Below the pieces are notes generated by a model. The model saw only the letters and a program-made list of their open reading frames with translations, ran no database searches and had not been told where the DNA came from. DNA of 64,000 nt from Bacilli bacterium. GTDB lineage: Bacteria > Bacillota_I > Bacilli_A > RFN20 > CAG-826. Positions 24,490 through 32,357 of this stretch are shown piece after piece. Numbering within the stretch: position 1 is the first letter of the stretch; every line of letters begins with the position of its first letter. The stretch covers positions 47,056 through 111,055 of the forward strand of contig JALCSW010000003.1 of the NCBI GenBank assembly GCA_022653695.1, written 5' to 3'. Made by a program: the position numbers and the translations under genes.

Positions 24490-25280
24490 AAAAGTGGGTC
24501 GACAACCTCCTCAGCGGCATCCTCGGCGCTTTCATCGTCATTCTCCTCGGGTGCGAGATCACCATGATCGCGACCGAAAGGAAAAACGGCCTGCCATCTT
24601 TGTTCGGCTATAGTTTCCTTTACGTCAAGACCGATTCCATGGTGGGGGATCGACCCGACTCTTTGCTCGTAGGCGACGGGATCGTCATCAAGCGTTACGA
24701 CCCTTCCGCCGTCGAAGTCGGCGACGTCATCACCTTCTATGACGAGAAGGTTTCCTCAGGCTACGTTCCGACCCATGGCCTCGTGACCCATCGGGTCTAC
24801 GATATAAAGACCGAGGACGATGGTTTGGTCTTCTATTGCACAGGCGATAACGCAAGCAGCGGCCGAAACGCCTATAATATCGTGACGGCGGCCGATTACA
24901 AAGGCACCATGGTGGCCCATAGCCTCGCCTTTGGAAGCTTTCTCGAGGCGACTCAGGAAACGTGGTTCATGCCCGTCACCGTGTTCGTGCCCCTCGGGCT
25001 CTTGGCCATCTGGGAAGGGATCGATATCTTCCGCGATGGCAGGAAAGCCGAAAAAGAGGAGCAGGCGCAGGTCGAGGCGATGATGGCGGAAGCGGGGGTC
25101 AACCCCAAGGACGAGGGGACCCGGCTCCTTTTCGAGGAGAAGTTCCGGTACAAAATCGAGTTGCGGCGCGAGGCGGAAGAGGCGATGAAAAAAGAACGGG
25201 CCCGATACAGGAAAGAGCTTGCGAAGGCCCGGAAGAAGGCCGGATCCGAGACGCGAGAGGAAACGGGGGAGAACAAATGA
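24486..25280 (+). CDS. sipW: SipW-like (ER/archaeal-type) signal peptidase I
   Basis: This 264-residue protein has an N-terminal membrane helix (ILGAFIVILLGCEITMIA) and a catalytic domain with Ser51 in VKTDSMVGD, His102 in GLVTHRVYD (His replaces the Lys of ordinary type I peptidases) and Asp121 in CTGDNAS. A second helix follows (MPVTVFVPLGLLAIWEGIDIF), then a Lys/Glu-rich cytosolic coiled-coil tail of about 75 residues. SipW enzymes process TasA/TapA-type matrix proteins, and three candidate substrates are encoded nearby (17144, 19255, 20350). The tail is longer than usual. It overlaps both neighbours by 4 bp (ATGA). Confidence 0.85.
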   Translation: MKKWVDNLLSGILGAFIVILLGCEITMIATERKNGLPSLFGYSFLYVKTDSMVGDRPDSLLVGDGIVIKRYDPSAVEVGDVITFYDEKVSSGYVPTHGLVTHRVYDIKTEDDGLVFYCTGDNASSGRNAYNIVTAADYKGTMVAHSLAFGSFLEATQETWFMPVTVFVPLGLLAIWEGIDIFRDGRKAEKEEQAQVEAMMAEAGVNPKDEGTRLLFEEKFRYKIELRREAEEAMKKERARYRKELAKARKKAGSETREETGENK

Positions 25281-27202
25281 AGAAATCGAAATTGCCCACA
25301 ATCACGGCCCTTCTGCTCGTCGGTTTCGTCTTTCTTGGGCTCGAAGTGGGCCTTGCCGTGGCTCTGGCCCTTTATTTCGGGTTCGCCGTTGACCCCTTTT
25401 GGTTCTATCCCTGGCTTTTCCTCATCGACGCGGGCCTTCTTTTGCTCACGGGCGTCCTCGTCGCCTTCCTTTTCTCCCGGCGCGCGCGGTTGCTTGAGGA
25501 GAAACGGAACGCGGGCGAATCCTTCCTCAACGAGCGTTTCGTCTTCACCGAGGCCAGACTCAAGGACTATCTTCTCCATAAGGAAAGACGCCATCGCTTA
25601 AAGGGGGTCCTCGCCGCCATCGCCGTCAAGGACATCAACAGCGAACTTCTGTCCCTGTACGGCCCCCAAAGGGTCCGTTCCATCAACGAAATCTGCCTTA
25701 ATTGCATCGCCTGGCGGTTTGGCGAGGAAAACGAATGCCGCTATGCCTACAACATGCTTGACGGCTTCTACGTCTACAAGGACACCAAGAGCCTTGACGC
25801 TTTCCTCGACGAACTTAGGGGCGTGGCCGCCGACATCGCCGCCAAAATCAAGGGCGACGAATCGCTTCCCTCCGTCCGTATCCTGATTGGCGTCTACCCC
25901 TTTTCCGCGGGCGATCAGGCCGAAGTGGGCTTCCGCCGGGCCGCCCTCGCCCAGAAGTTCAACGCCGAAAGCCGGATCGATGACGCGGCGGTCGTCTATA
26001 GCCGCGAAATGGCGAAGCGGAGCGAGACGCAGCGGGACTTGGCCCTCGAACTCGTCCGAGGCCTTGAGAAAGAGGAATTCGAAGTCTATTACCAACCCAA
26101 GTACCGCCTTAAGGACAAAAGCTTTTATGGCGCCGAGGCCCTTATCAGGTGGCATCATCCAAGCCGCGGCCTCCTATTGCCGTCGCTGTTCATCCCTTTC
26201 GCCGAGGCCAGCGGCGACATCGCCCATATCGACTATTACGTTTTCGAGCACGTTTGCCGAAACATCGCCGAATGGAAAAAGAACGGCACCCCGATCCTCG
26301 TCATGTCGATCAACCTTTCGCGCAAGACCGTCTATAACCCCGGTTTGCTTGAGTTCTTCCGCCGAACGCTAAGCAAATACGACATCGATCCCCGGGCGAT
26401 CGAAATCGAGCTCACCGAATCCATCGCGGCCAAGGAGCAGATCTTTGTCGCCGACATGATCGCGAAGCTGCGGAAGATCGGCTTCCAGACCGCGATCGAT
26501 GATTTCGGCGTCGGCTATTCTTCCCTCGCCTCCCTGAAGCAGATCCCTTTCGACACCATCAAAATCGACAAATCGTTCATCGATGACATCGAGGTGAGCG
26601 AAAAGAGCCGCTCCATGGTCCACATGGTCATCGATCTGGGCCATAGTTTGGGCATGAAAGTGGTGGCCGAGGGCGTTCAGTCGCAGCTTCAGTCCAAGAT
26701 TCTTTCCGGTTTCCGGCTCGACGCCATCCAAGGCTACTTTTACTCGCACCCTCTTTCGGGATTCGATTACGTGCGCTTCTTGGCGGCCCACAAGATTTCC
26801 CCAAACGTTCTCGAGGAGGCCCCGAAGAAGGAAAAAGAGCCCGAGCGGATCCTGACCGCCGCCGAGGCCCAAGCCAATTCGCGCGCCAATTTGAAGCGCG
26901 GACGCGATAGGCTGCCCCGCGCCGAGCTGAAATCCCTCAAGAAGGCCGTTAAGGAAGGGGCGGCGAACCGCGATTCTTCGAAGACCCCGTCTATCGTCTC
27001 TGTTCCTTCGCCTTCGCTTGAAGGGGCTTTGGGGAACCCCGCCCTTTCGAATAATGGGCGCACAGAGGGCGATATCGCCGCAAAAACCCCTTCAAAAAGA
27101 AAAGGACCCTTCAATCCGATCGTCAATCTTTTGGATAAGGAAGGCCGTAATCCCGCGAGGAAGGGTGCGGCGAAGAGGAAAAGGAAGGGGGACGGGAAAT
27201 GA
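25277..27202 (+). CDS. Membrane GGDEF(degenerate)-EAL protein, probable c-di-GMP phosphodiesterase
   Basis: This 641-residue protein starts at the ATG overlapping the sipW stop. Two membrane helices (about 5-60) are followed by a degenerate GGDEF domain without a GGDEF motif (about 95-265). The EAL domain (about 268-510) has its key residues: EAL (287-289), SINLS, IELTE, DDFGVG, IDKSFI, VAEGVQ and QGYFYSHPL. It should therefore hydrolyse c-di-GMP, or bind it. The C-terminal 130 residues are Lys/Arg/Ser/Pro-rich and disordered. It is translationally coupled to both neighbours in the SipW/McrB-like operon. Confidence 0.85.
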   Translation: MKKSKLPTITALLLVGFVFLGLEVGLAVALALYFGFAVDPFWFYPWLFLIDAGLLLLTGVLVAFLFSRRARLLEEKRNAGESFLNERFVFTEARLKDYLLHKERRHRLKGVLAAIAVKDINSELLSLYGPQRVRSINEICLNCIAWRFGEENECRYAYNMLDGFYVYKDTKSLDAFLDELRGVAADIAAKIKGDESLPSVRILIGVYPFSAGDQAEVGFRRAALAQKFNAESRIDDAAVVYSREMAKRSETQRDLALELVRGLEKEEFEVYYQPKYRLKDKSFYGAEALIRWHHPSRGLLLPSLFIPFAEASGDIAHIDYYVFEHVCRNIAEWKKNGTPILVMSINLSRKTVYNPGLLEFFRRTLSKYDIDPRAIEIELTESIAAKEQIFVADMIAKLRKIGFQTAIDDFGVGYSSLASLKQIPFDTIKIDKSFIDDIEVSEKSRSMVHMVIDLGHSLGMKVVAEGVQSQLQSKILSGFRLDAIQGYFYSHPLSGFDYVRFLAAHKISPNVLEEAPKKEKEPERILTAAEAQANSRANLKRGRDRLPRAELKSLKKAVKEGAANRDSSKTPSIVSVPSPSLEGALGNPALSNNGRTEGDIAAKTPSKRKGPFNPIVNLLDKEGRNPARKGAAKRKRKGDGK

Positions 27203-27915
27203 TCGCGATCATAGGCGTCACCGACGACGACATCCTCTATTTCCGCGCCCGCATGGAGGTCGAGGAACGGGTGCCTTTGCTCGGCTCCCTCATCGCGTAT
27301 AAAGGCACGTTCGCGGGCGAGGAGGCGGTCGTCGCCGCCACGGGCGAAAGCGTTTACCTGGCCGAACTCGTCGCCGGCCTGCTTTGCGCCCGCTTCGAAC
27401 CCTATCTCGTCATCTCGGTCGGCCTTGTCTACAGTTTCTCGAGCCAATTAAGGCAGGGCGACGTCTTCATCCCGGAACGCTATTATCTCAGCGAGGTCGA
27501 TTTCTCGATCAAGGATCGCACCACATACGGCCAAATCCCCGGCCAACCGCCTTTCTTTGTGGGCGATTACGGCCTTAACGAAAAGGCTGAGCGGACGGCT
27601 TACCTCGTGAGCGACCGCTACGTTCAGCGCGGCTATCTCCTTTCGGGGAATACCTTCGTCGACCGGCAGGGGCCCATAGAGACGCTCGTGTCCGAGCGCT
27701 TCCTGAGCGAGGATGGCCTCATGGCTTACGACAATTCCAGCGCCGGGGTGGCCCTTGCCTGCTCCTTAGCCCACGTGTCGTTGCTTACCGTCAAAGCCGT
27801 CGCCGGCCGCATCGGCAAGGAAGAGCATCGGCTCAATTATCTGCGCAAAGGGCTCGAGATCATGCCAAGCATCGGCCAGATCGTCGCCCGGATGGTCATG
27901 GAGAAGGGACGATGA
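27199..27915 (+). CDS. Nucleoside phosphorylase/MTA-SAH nucleosidase-fold protein, active site degenerate
   Basis: This 238-residue protein has the overall order of the PNP_UDP_1/MTAN family: MIAIIGVT at the N-terminus, VISVGLVYSFSSQLRQGDVFIPERYYLSEVDFS (like the GxxGxLxPgDvvv...yhD segment) and SGNTFVD (like SGDxF). The C-terminal helix ends in IVARMV. The catalytic positions of MTAN look replaced: the MEGAA-like motif reads YDNSSAG (about 177-183) and the RxxSD motif reads VKAVAG (about 198-203). It may be a binding protein or use altered chemistry. It overlaps both c-di-GMP genes by 4 bp, so it is made together with them. Confidence 0.7.
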   Translation: MIAIIGVTDDDILYFRARMEVEERVPLLGSLIAYKGTFAGEEAVVAATGESVYLAELVAGLLCARFEPYLVISVGLVYSFSSQLRQGDVFIPERYYLSEVDFSIKDRTTYGQIPGQPPFFVGDYGLNEKAERTAYLVSDRYVQRGYLLSGNTFVDRQGPIETLVSERFLSEDGLMAYDNSSAGVALACSLAHVSLLTVKAVAGRIGKEEHRLNYLRKGLEIMPSIGQIVARMVMEKGR

Positions 27916-30900
27916 AAACCCAGAGGAAAAACGAGGCGACCGCGCAAGGCAGCGGCTGGGCGCTGATAAAGAAGGCCTGGCCGGCTTTCGCCGTTTGCGC
28001 TTTCGCGCTTCTTCTCGGCGGTCTTCTTTTGCCCATCGGGATCGCCTATGGTTGGACGATCCTCCTTTATCTATGCGCCGGTCTCATCGTTTTGGCGGCG
28101 GGGGGCCTCATCGCCCTCATCGCCCTTGGGCTCGCTAAGCACGGGAAGGCCATCGACGAGAGCTTGGCGCAGATGGCGTGTCAGCTCGACGACTTCGGCC
28201 GCGGCGACCTCAAGTACGTCTCGACCCGCCACCGTTATCGGGCTTTCGACGATTTCCAAGACGCTATCAACCGGTCCCTCAATTCCTATTCTTCGCTTCG
28301 CTTCATCTACAAGACGAGCGAGGCCGATCGGGCTTTTGACGAGAAAATCGCCGCGGGCGTGGTCCTCGGTTTTCCCGAATTCGTCGATCGTTTGCCCCAC
28401 GAAATCGAGCGCAACGCCAATTTCCGAAGCGCCGTCGTGTTCGTGAAGTCCCTCGGGGACGAGGCGAGCGATCCCAGTCCGATGCGCGATCTTCATGAGG
28501 CCCTGATGGAAGCCTTCCCCTCTTCGCTCATCGGTTTGTACGATGACGCCACGTTCGTCCTTTACGACCGCGACGTCTCTTCCTTCCGGGCCCTTCGCGA
28601 GACCCTTGAGCGGCTCGTCGGCTCTTACAAATCGATGAAAGTCGCGAAGGGGGCCGACATCGCCAGCATCGCCTATTGCAAGGCGGGGGCCTCCGTCTAT
28701 CCTTACGTTCCCCTCACTTCCCTCGTCGACGAGGGGCTCGCCGAACTCAAAAAGAGCGAAGGCGTCTCTATCACGAGCGACGTCAGTAAAGTCTATTATC
28801 CCCATGCCATTTTGACTGAGGACAACAAGCGGATCGTCTATTTCGCGACCATCGAGGGCTTTGAGGGCCTTTTCGATAAGGCCAAGACCTATTCCGCCGC
28901 GGTCCAGGCTTTGCGGAAATACGCCAATTGGCTGGCTGCCCAAGTCGGTTTCACCGCCACGGGCTTCCTTTCCTATTATCCGGAAACCGAGCAATACGAC
29001 CTCGTTTTCGAGGGGCATCGTGACCCTGCGAGCGCCTCTTTCAGCAAACTTGGCGTCCGCATCAAGCAGGCTTCCGTCGATCCTTTTTACCGCGAAGCCC
29101 TTAACGATGCCTTTTTCGCCAGTTGCGACGCGGAGGAACTCCCCGCGAGCCTGCGTGGCCCCCTTATGAATCTTGGCGTCGCCTCCTTTTGCTTCTTCGC
29201 CGTCCATAGCGGCGAGGAGAAGCGCGGCTTCGTCTATTTCACGAGCCTTGAGAAACGAGACGCCTTTTCGATGCTGGAACGGGAGATGCTATCCCGTTAC
29301 GCCTCCTTGGCCTCGAGTTTCATCGTCGCGGCCCAGGAGAAGAGCAGGACCGCTGAGAACAGCGCCGTCATCGAGGCTTTGAGCGATCGGACGGGCAAGT
29401 ACATCTATTCGCTCGATCGGACGAGCCATCGCCTCACTTACCTTTCGAAGAACCTGAAGCGGGCTTATCCCGAAGCCAAGGAAGGGGACCTATGCTACAA
29501 GGCGCTCCGCGGGGAGGACTCGGTTTGCTCCCGTTGCCCGCTGTCCCATGGGGTCGACCACCGGATCATCGAGCGGATTTCCTCGACCGAATGCGCCATT
29601 TCGGCTCTTATCTACAAAGGCGTCCGCAAAGGGCAAAGCACCGTTCTCATCGAGGACACGGGGCGGGAGAACGTCAAGAGCAGCAACCGCTTCCTCGACC
29701 CGAACCTCCTCGTCCGCAACCGCGAGGCTTTAGCCCTCGACCTGTCGCGCCAATTGAAGCAGCGCGACTCGGGCTACGTCCTGGGCCTTCGTCTCCTCAA
29801 CCACGAGGCCCTCATCAAAAAAGCCACCGGCAGCGACGCCACCTCCATCATGGAGATGGTGGCCAAGAGCATTCGCGACGCCGGGTACGGGGACATCGTC
29901 TATCGCTTGGATGATTTCGAGCTGCTCTTCCTTCTCAAGAGTTATCAGAAGAACAAAATACTCGGCCTCGTCGAGGAGGTCGCCGAGATCACCAAAGGCC
30001 CCTTCGACTATCAGCTCATCAAACTGGAGCCGGAATATTCCTATTGTTTCGTCGGCTATCCGGGCGAGGCCCAAACCCCGCGCGAAATCGTTTCGCTCGT
30101 CGAAAGCGAGCTCAACCGAAGCGAAGGCTTCGGGCCCGGGCAAGTGGTGCAGGTGGCCGACAACCATCCGCGTTTCGCGTTGCGGGAGGATTACGTCGAC
30201 GACCTCCTTTCCAAAACGCTGGCGCGCGACGTGGTGCCGATCGCCATTCAGCCCCTCTATCAGGCCAATACCAAGAAAATCGTCTCGATCGACGTCTTCG
30301 CCCGTTTGTTCACGGCCTCGGGCGACCAGATCCCTTCGGGCGAGCTTTTCGCCGCCGCCGGACGGAAGAAAATCCTCGAAAAGGTCGATCTTGGGGCCTT
30401 GTGGAGCGCCGGGAAGTTCGTCGATGACCATGACGATGACGCCCTTTCGAAGAGCTCCATCGAGTTCATCGGCGTCCGTTTGGGGGCCGCCTCGATCAAG
30501 AACCCCGATTTCGTCGCTGAGGTGAAGCGGTTCTTCGAGAAGTACGCGCTTCCGAAGCGTTACCTGCATTTTCTCGTGGATGTCAGGGTTTGTTTGGATA
30601 ACAAGGAAAGCGTGAAGGCCATCATGGCGGAGCTATCGCCCTATGGGATTGTCTGGGAGGGCATTTCGGCGAACGAGGAGAACGTCTCCCTCGACGAGAT
30701 GAAGGCCCTTGGGATCGGGTGCCTGCGGAGCGAAATGTCCCTCATTTCGCGCGCCGCATCGAATTCGAAGGATTATCAGGCCATTTCGCGTTTCGTCTAC
30801 GCGGCGGCCCGCGATGGGTTCAGCCTCGCTTGCTGCGGCATCGAGACGGAGGAGGAGCGGCAGATTGCCGAGCATCTCGAGTTCCCGCTTCTATCGGGCT

Positions 30901-30962
30901 ATTATCTGAGCGAGCCGCTCAGCGAGAACGACTTTCTGCAGACCTTGGCTTTCGCTAAGTGA
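27912..30962 (+). CDS. Large membrane receptor with HAMP-like, GAF-like and degenerate GGDEF-EAL domains
   Basis: This 1016-residue protein has two N-terminal helices (about 20-75) and a HAMP-like segment. A first degenerate nucleotide-cyclase-like domain comes next, then a GAF-like region (about 330-480) and a PAS-like region with a CSRC cluster (about 490-580). A second GGDEF-like domain follows, with LDDFELLFLL in place of GGDEF (about 663), and finally an EAL-like domain where EAL reads DVF (about 794) and the Glu/Asp ligands are mostly lost. It should not make or degrade c-di-GMP; a sensing or scaffold role is inferred. It is the last gene of the operon, closed by a strong terminator. 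Confidence 0.8.
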   Translation: MKTQRKNEATAQGSGWALIKKAWPAFAVCAFALLLGGLLLPIGIAYGWTILLYLCAGLIVLAAGGLIALIALGLAKHGKAIDESLAQMACQLDDFGRGDLKYVSTRHRYRAFDDFQDAINRSLNSYSSLRFIYKTSEADRAFDEKIAAGVVLGFPEFVDRLPHEIERNANFRSAVVFVKSLGDEASDPSPMRDLHEALMEAFPSSLIGLYDDATFVLYDRDVSSFRALRETLERLVGSYKSMKVAKGADIASIAYCKAGASVYPYVPLTSLVDEGLAELKKSEGVSITSDVSKVYYPHAILTEDNKRIVYFATIEGFEGLFDKAKTYSAAVQALRKYANWLAAQVGFTATGFLSYYPETEQYDLVFEGHRDPASASFSKLGVRIKQASVDPFYREALNDAFFASCDAEELPASLRGPLMNLGVASFCFFAVHSGEEKRGFVYFTSLEKRDAFSMLEREMLSRYASLASSFIVAAQEKSRTAENSAVIEALSDRTGKYIYSLDRTSHRLTYLSKNLKRAYPEAKEGDLCYKALRGEDSVCSRCPLSHGVDHRIIERISSTECAISALIYKGVRKGQSTVLIEDTGRENVKSSNRFLDPNLLVRNREALALDLSRQLKQRDSGYVLGLRLLNHEALIKKATGSDATSIMEMVAKSIRDAGYGDIVYRLDDFELLFLLKSYQKNKILGLVEEVAEITKGPFDYQLIKLEPEYSYCFVGYPGEAQTPREIVSLVESELNRSEGFGPGQVVQVADNHPRFALREDYVDDLLSKTLARDVVPIAIQPLYQANTKKIVSIDVFARLFTASGDQIPSGELFAAAGRKKILEKVDLGALWSAGKFVDDHDDDALSKSSIEFIGVRLGAASIKNPDFVAEVKRFFEKYALPKRYLHFLVDVRVCLDNKESVKAIMAELSPYGIVWEGISANEENVSLDEMKALGIGCLRSEMSLISRAASNSKDYQAISRFVYAAARDGFSLACCGIETEEERQIAEHLEFPLLSGYYLSEPLSENDFLQTLAFAK

Positions 30963-30972
30963 AGGAGAAAAA

Positions 30973-31005
30973 AGGGCCGCGGCTCATCCCGCGGCCCTTT
31001 CGTTA
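30973..31005. terminator. Bidirectional terminator
   Basis: AAAGGGCCGCGG CTCATC CCGCGGCCCTTTCG is a long perfect hairpin between the stop at 30962 and the convergent TetR gene, with T-runs on both strands (TTTCGTT on plus, CCCTTTTTTCTCC on minus). Confidence 0.9.
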
Positions 31006-31595
31006 TGGTTTTTCTTGTAGGCGCTTAGCCCATAAAGGGCGTTGCGGGCGATGGCGCGCTTGATTTCGGGGGTGTTATCCACCTCGTGATGGATGAGGGC
31101 CTTGCCCGCCGTCGCGCATTCCCGGAGGAGATGGCACGCCATCAGATAGGAATCGAGGTCGTTGTCGTATTCCTTCTTGAGGGGGAAGGCGGAGACGATG
31201 ACCTTGACGAGGCCTTTCATCCTGACCCTGAAGTCCTTATATTCCGCGACTGCTTCCGTGCGCGGGAAGATATGGGCGTAGTTGACGGCGAACTCGGTGG
31301 CGGAAGGATAGGCGACCGCCTCGTCGAGGATTTCGACGAACACGTCCTCGATGTCATGGTATTTCGCGATGGCCCGCTCAAACCGTTTCGTGATGTCCTG
31401 CAGCGAGTAGGCGTTGGTCGCGGCGATGAGCCGGGCCTTGGTTTTGAAGTGCGAGAAAATGACGAATTCGCTGCAACCGGCCCTTTCGGCGACTTCGCGC
31501 ATCGAGAAGCGGTTGACCCGCATGGTCCCGCCGGCGATCTCGATGGTGGCCTGGATTATTTTCTCGTCGATGTTGGGGATCGGGCGGCGGCTCAT
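30984..31595 (-). CDS. TetR-family transcriptional regulator (second of a tandem pair)
   Basis: This 203-residue protein starts at MSRRPIPN (an upstream open frame to 31997 is antisense noise inside the neighbouring gene). The N-terminal TetR HTH covers about residues 8-60: IIQATIEIAGGTMRVNRFSMREVAERAGCSEFVIFSHFKTKARLIAATNAYS. The rest is an all-helical ligand domain that I cannot assign. Its ATG overlaps the stop of the first TetR gene, so both are made from one transcript. Its 3' end lies in the shared terminator. Confidence 0.85.
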   Translation of the reverse strand: MSRRPIPNIDEKIIQATIEIAGGTMRVNRFSMREVAERAGCSEFVIFSHFKTKARLIAATNAYSLQDITKRFERAIAKYHDIEDVFVEILDEAVAYPSATEFAVNYAHIFPRTEAVAEYKDFRVRMKGLVKVIVSAFPLKKEYDNDLDSYLMACHLLRECATAGKALIHHEVDNTPEIKRAIARNALYGLSAYKKNHNERAAG

Positions 31596-32173
31596 GGGCG
31601 GTCGTTTCCTTTCAGGTAGTGGCCGATTCCGCCGGTTATGCGCCGGTAGGTCGAGACACGGACGGCCTCGCAATCGGGCCAGACCCCGCGAATGACGAAG
31701 GAGGAGGCGACGATGATGATGCGGACCAACGAGGCGAAGGCGATGTAGAAGCCCTCGTCGCTGCCGAAGGCGTAGTCGGAGAAAATGCCCTTTCCGCTCG
31801 CGATCACGAGATTCCGAAACGAGACGGCCACTTCCCGGTTCCTTCCTCCGTGGTCGACGGAGTGGCTGTAGTTGAGAAGATAGATGGTTTCCGCGCGTTC
31901 CCGGATTTGGCGCTCCAGCGCTTTGTCGACCAGTTTTTGCTCCCGCAGCCCTTCCTTCACGAAGCCCGTATAGGCGAGCGTGATGCGGTGGCCGCAATAG
32001 GCGTTGGCGGCGTCGATCAGCTCGTTCTTCGTGGAGAAGCGCGCGAAGAGGGTCGGCTCGGAAACCCCGGAACGCCTGGCGATGCCCTTCGTGGAAAAAT
32101 CCCGGTTGGCTTCGTTGCTTCCGCCAAGGGCGATCGTTTCCCGAATGAGGCGCTCGCTTAAATAATCTTCCAT
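31592..32173 (-). CDS. TetR-family transcriptional regulator (first of a tandem pair)
   Basis: This 193-residue protein has an N-terminal HTH, LIRETIALGGSNEANRDFSTKGIARRSGVSEPTLFARFSTKNELIDAANAYCG (about 9-62), with architecture matching its downstream neighbour (FARFSTKNELIDAANAYC versus FSHFKTKARLIAATNAYS). This suggests tandem duplication and divergence. It is divergently transcribed from the DUF2804 gene across 184 bp, and these regulators may control that gene or the GPH transporter. Confidence 0.85.
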   Translation of the reverse strand: MEDYLSERLIRETIALGGSNEANRDFSTKGIARRSGVSEPTLFARFSTKNELIDAANAYCGHRITLAYTGFVKEGLREQKLVDKALERQIRERAETIYLLNYSHSVDHGGRNREVAVSFRNLVIASGKGIFSDYAFGSDEGFYIAFASLVRIIIVASSFVIRGVWPDCEAVRVSTYRRITGGIGHYLKGNDRP

Positions 32174-32357
32174 GTTTTCCCTAGTTGTGCTCTCTTCCTC
32201 ACCATTCTAAAGCGGTCCTCAAAAAAATTTCAAGGCTCACTTAACATATTAAATTCAGTGTCCAGGGGAGCCTCTCTTGCTTTTTGGCTGTTCTTACCTC
32301 GTGGCCCCTTTGGTGCTATTATACTTAGTGACAATCAGGAAAGGACGTCTTCCCACT
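32174..32357. promoter_or_regulatory. Divergent promoter region TetR pair / DUF2804 gene
   Basis: The region contains a TTAA-CATA-TTAA palindrome (32241-32252) and, for the plus strand, TATTATACTT about 30 bases before ATG 32358. It is a candidate site for TetR autoregulation. Confidence 0.4.

Noticed and set aside
24962..25276. N-terminal extension of the EAL protein
   Set aside because: The extension is an out-of-frame reading of sipW with Arg/Gly-rich noise; the ATG at 25277 overlaps the sipW stop and starts a proper membrane helix.
31596..31997. N-terminal extension of the second TetR protein
   Set aside because: Arg/His/Leu-rich noise read through the first TetR gene; MSRRP at 31595 gives a normal TetR start in ATGA overlap.
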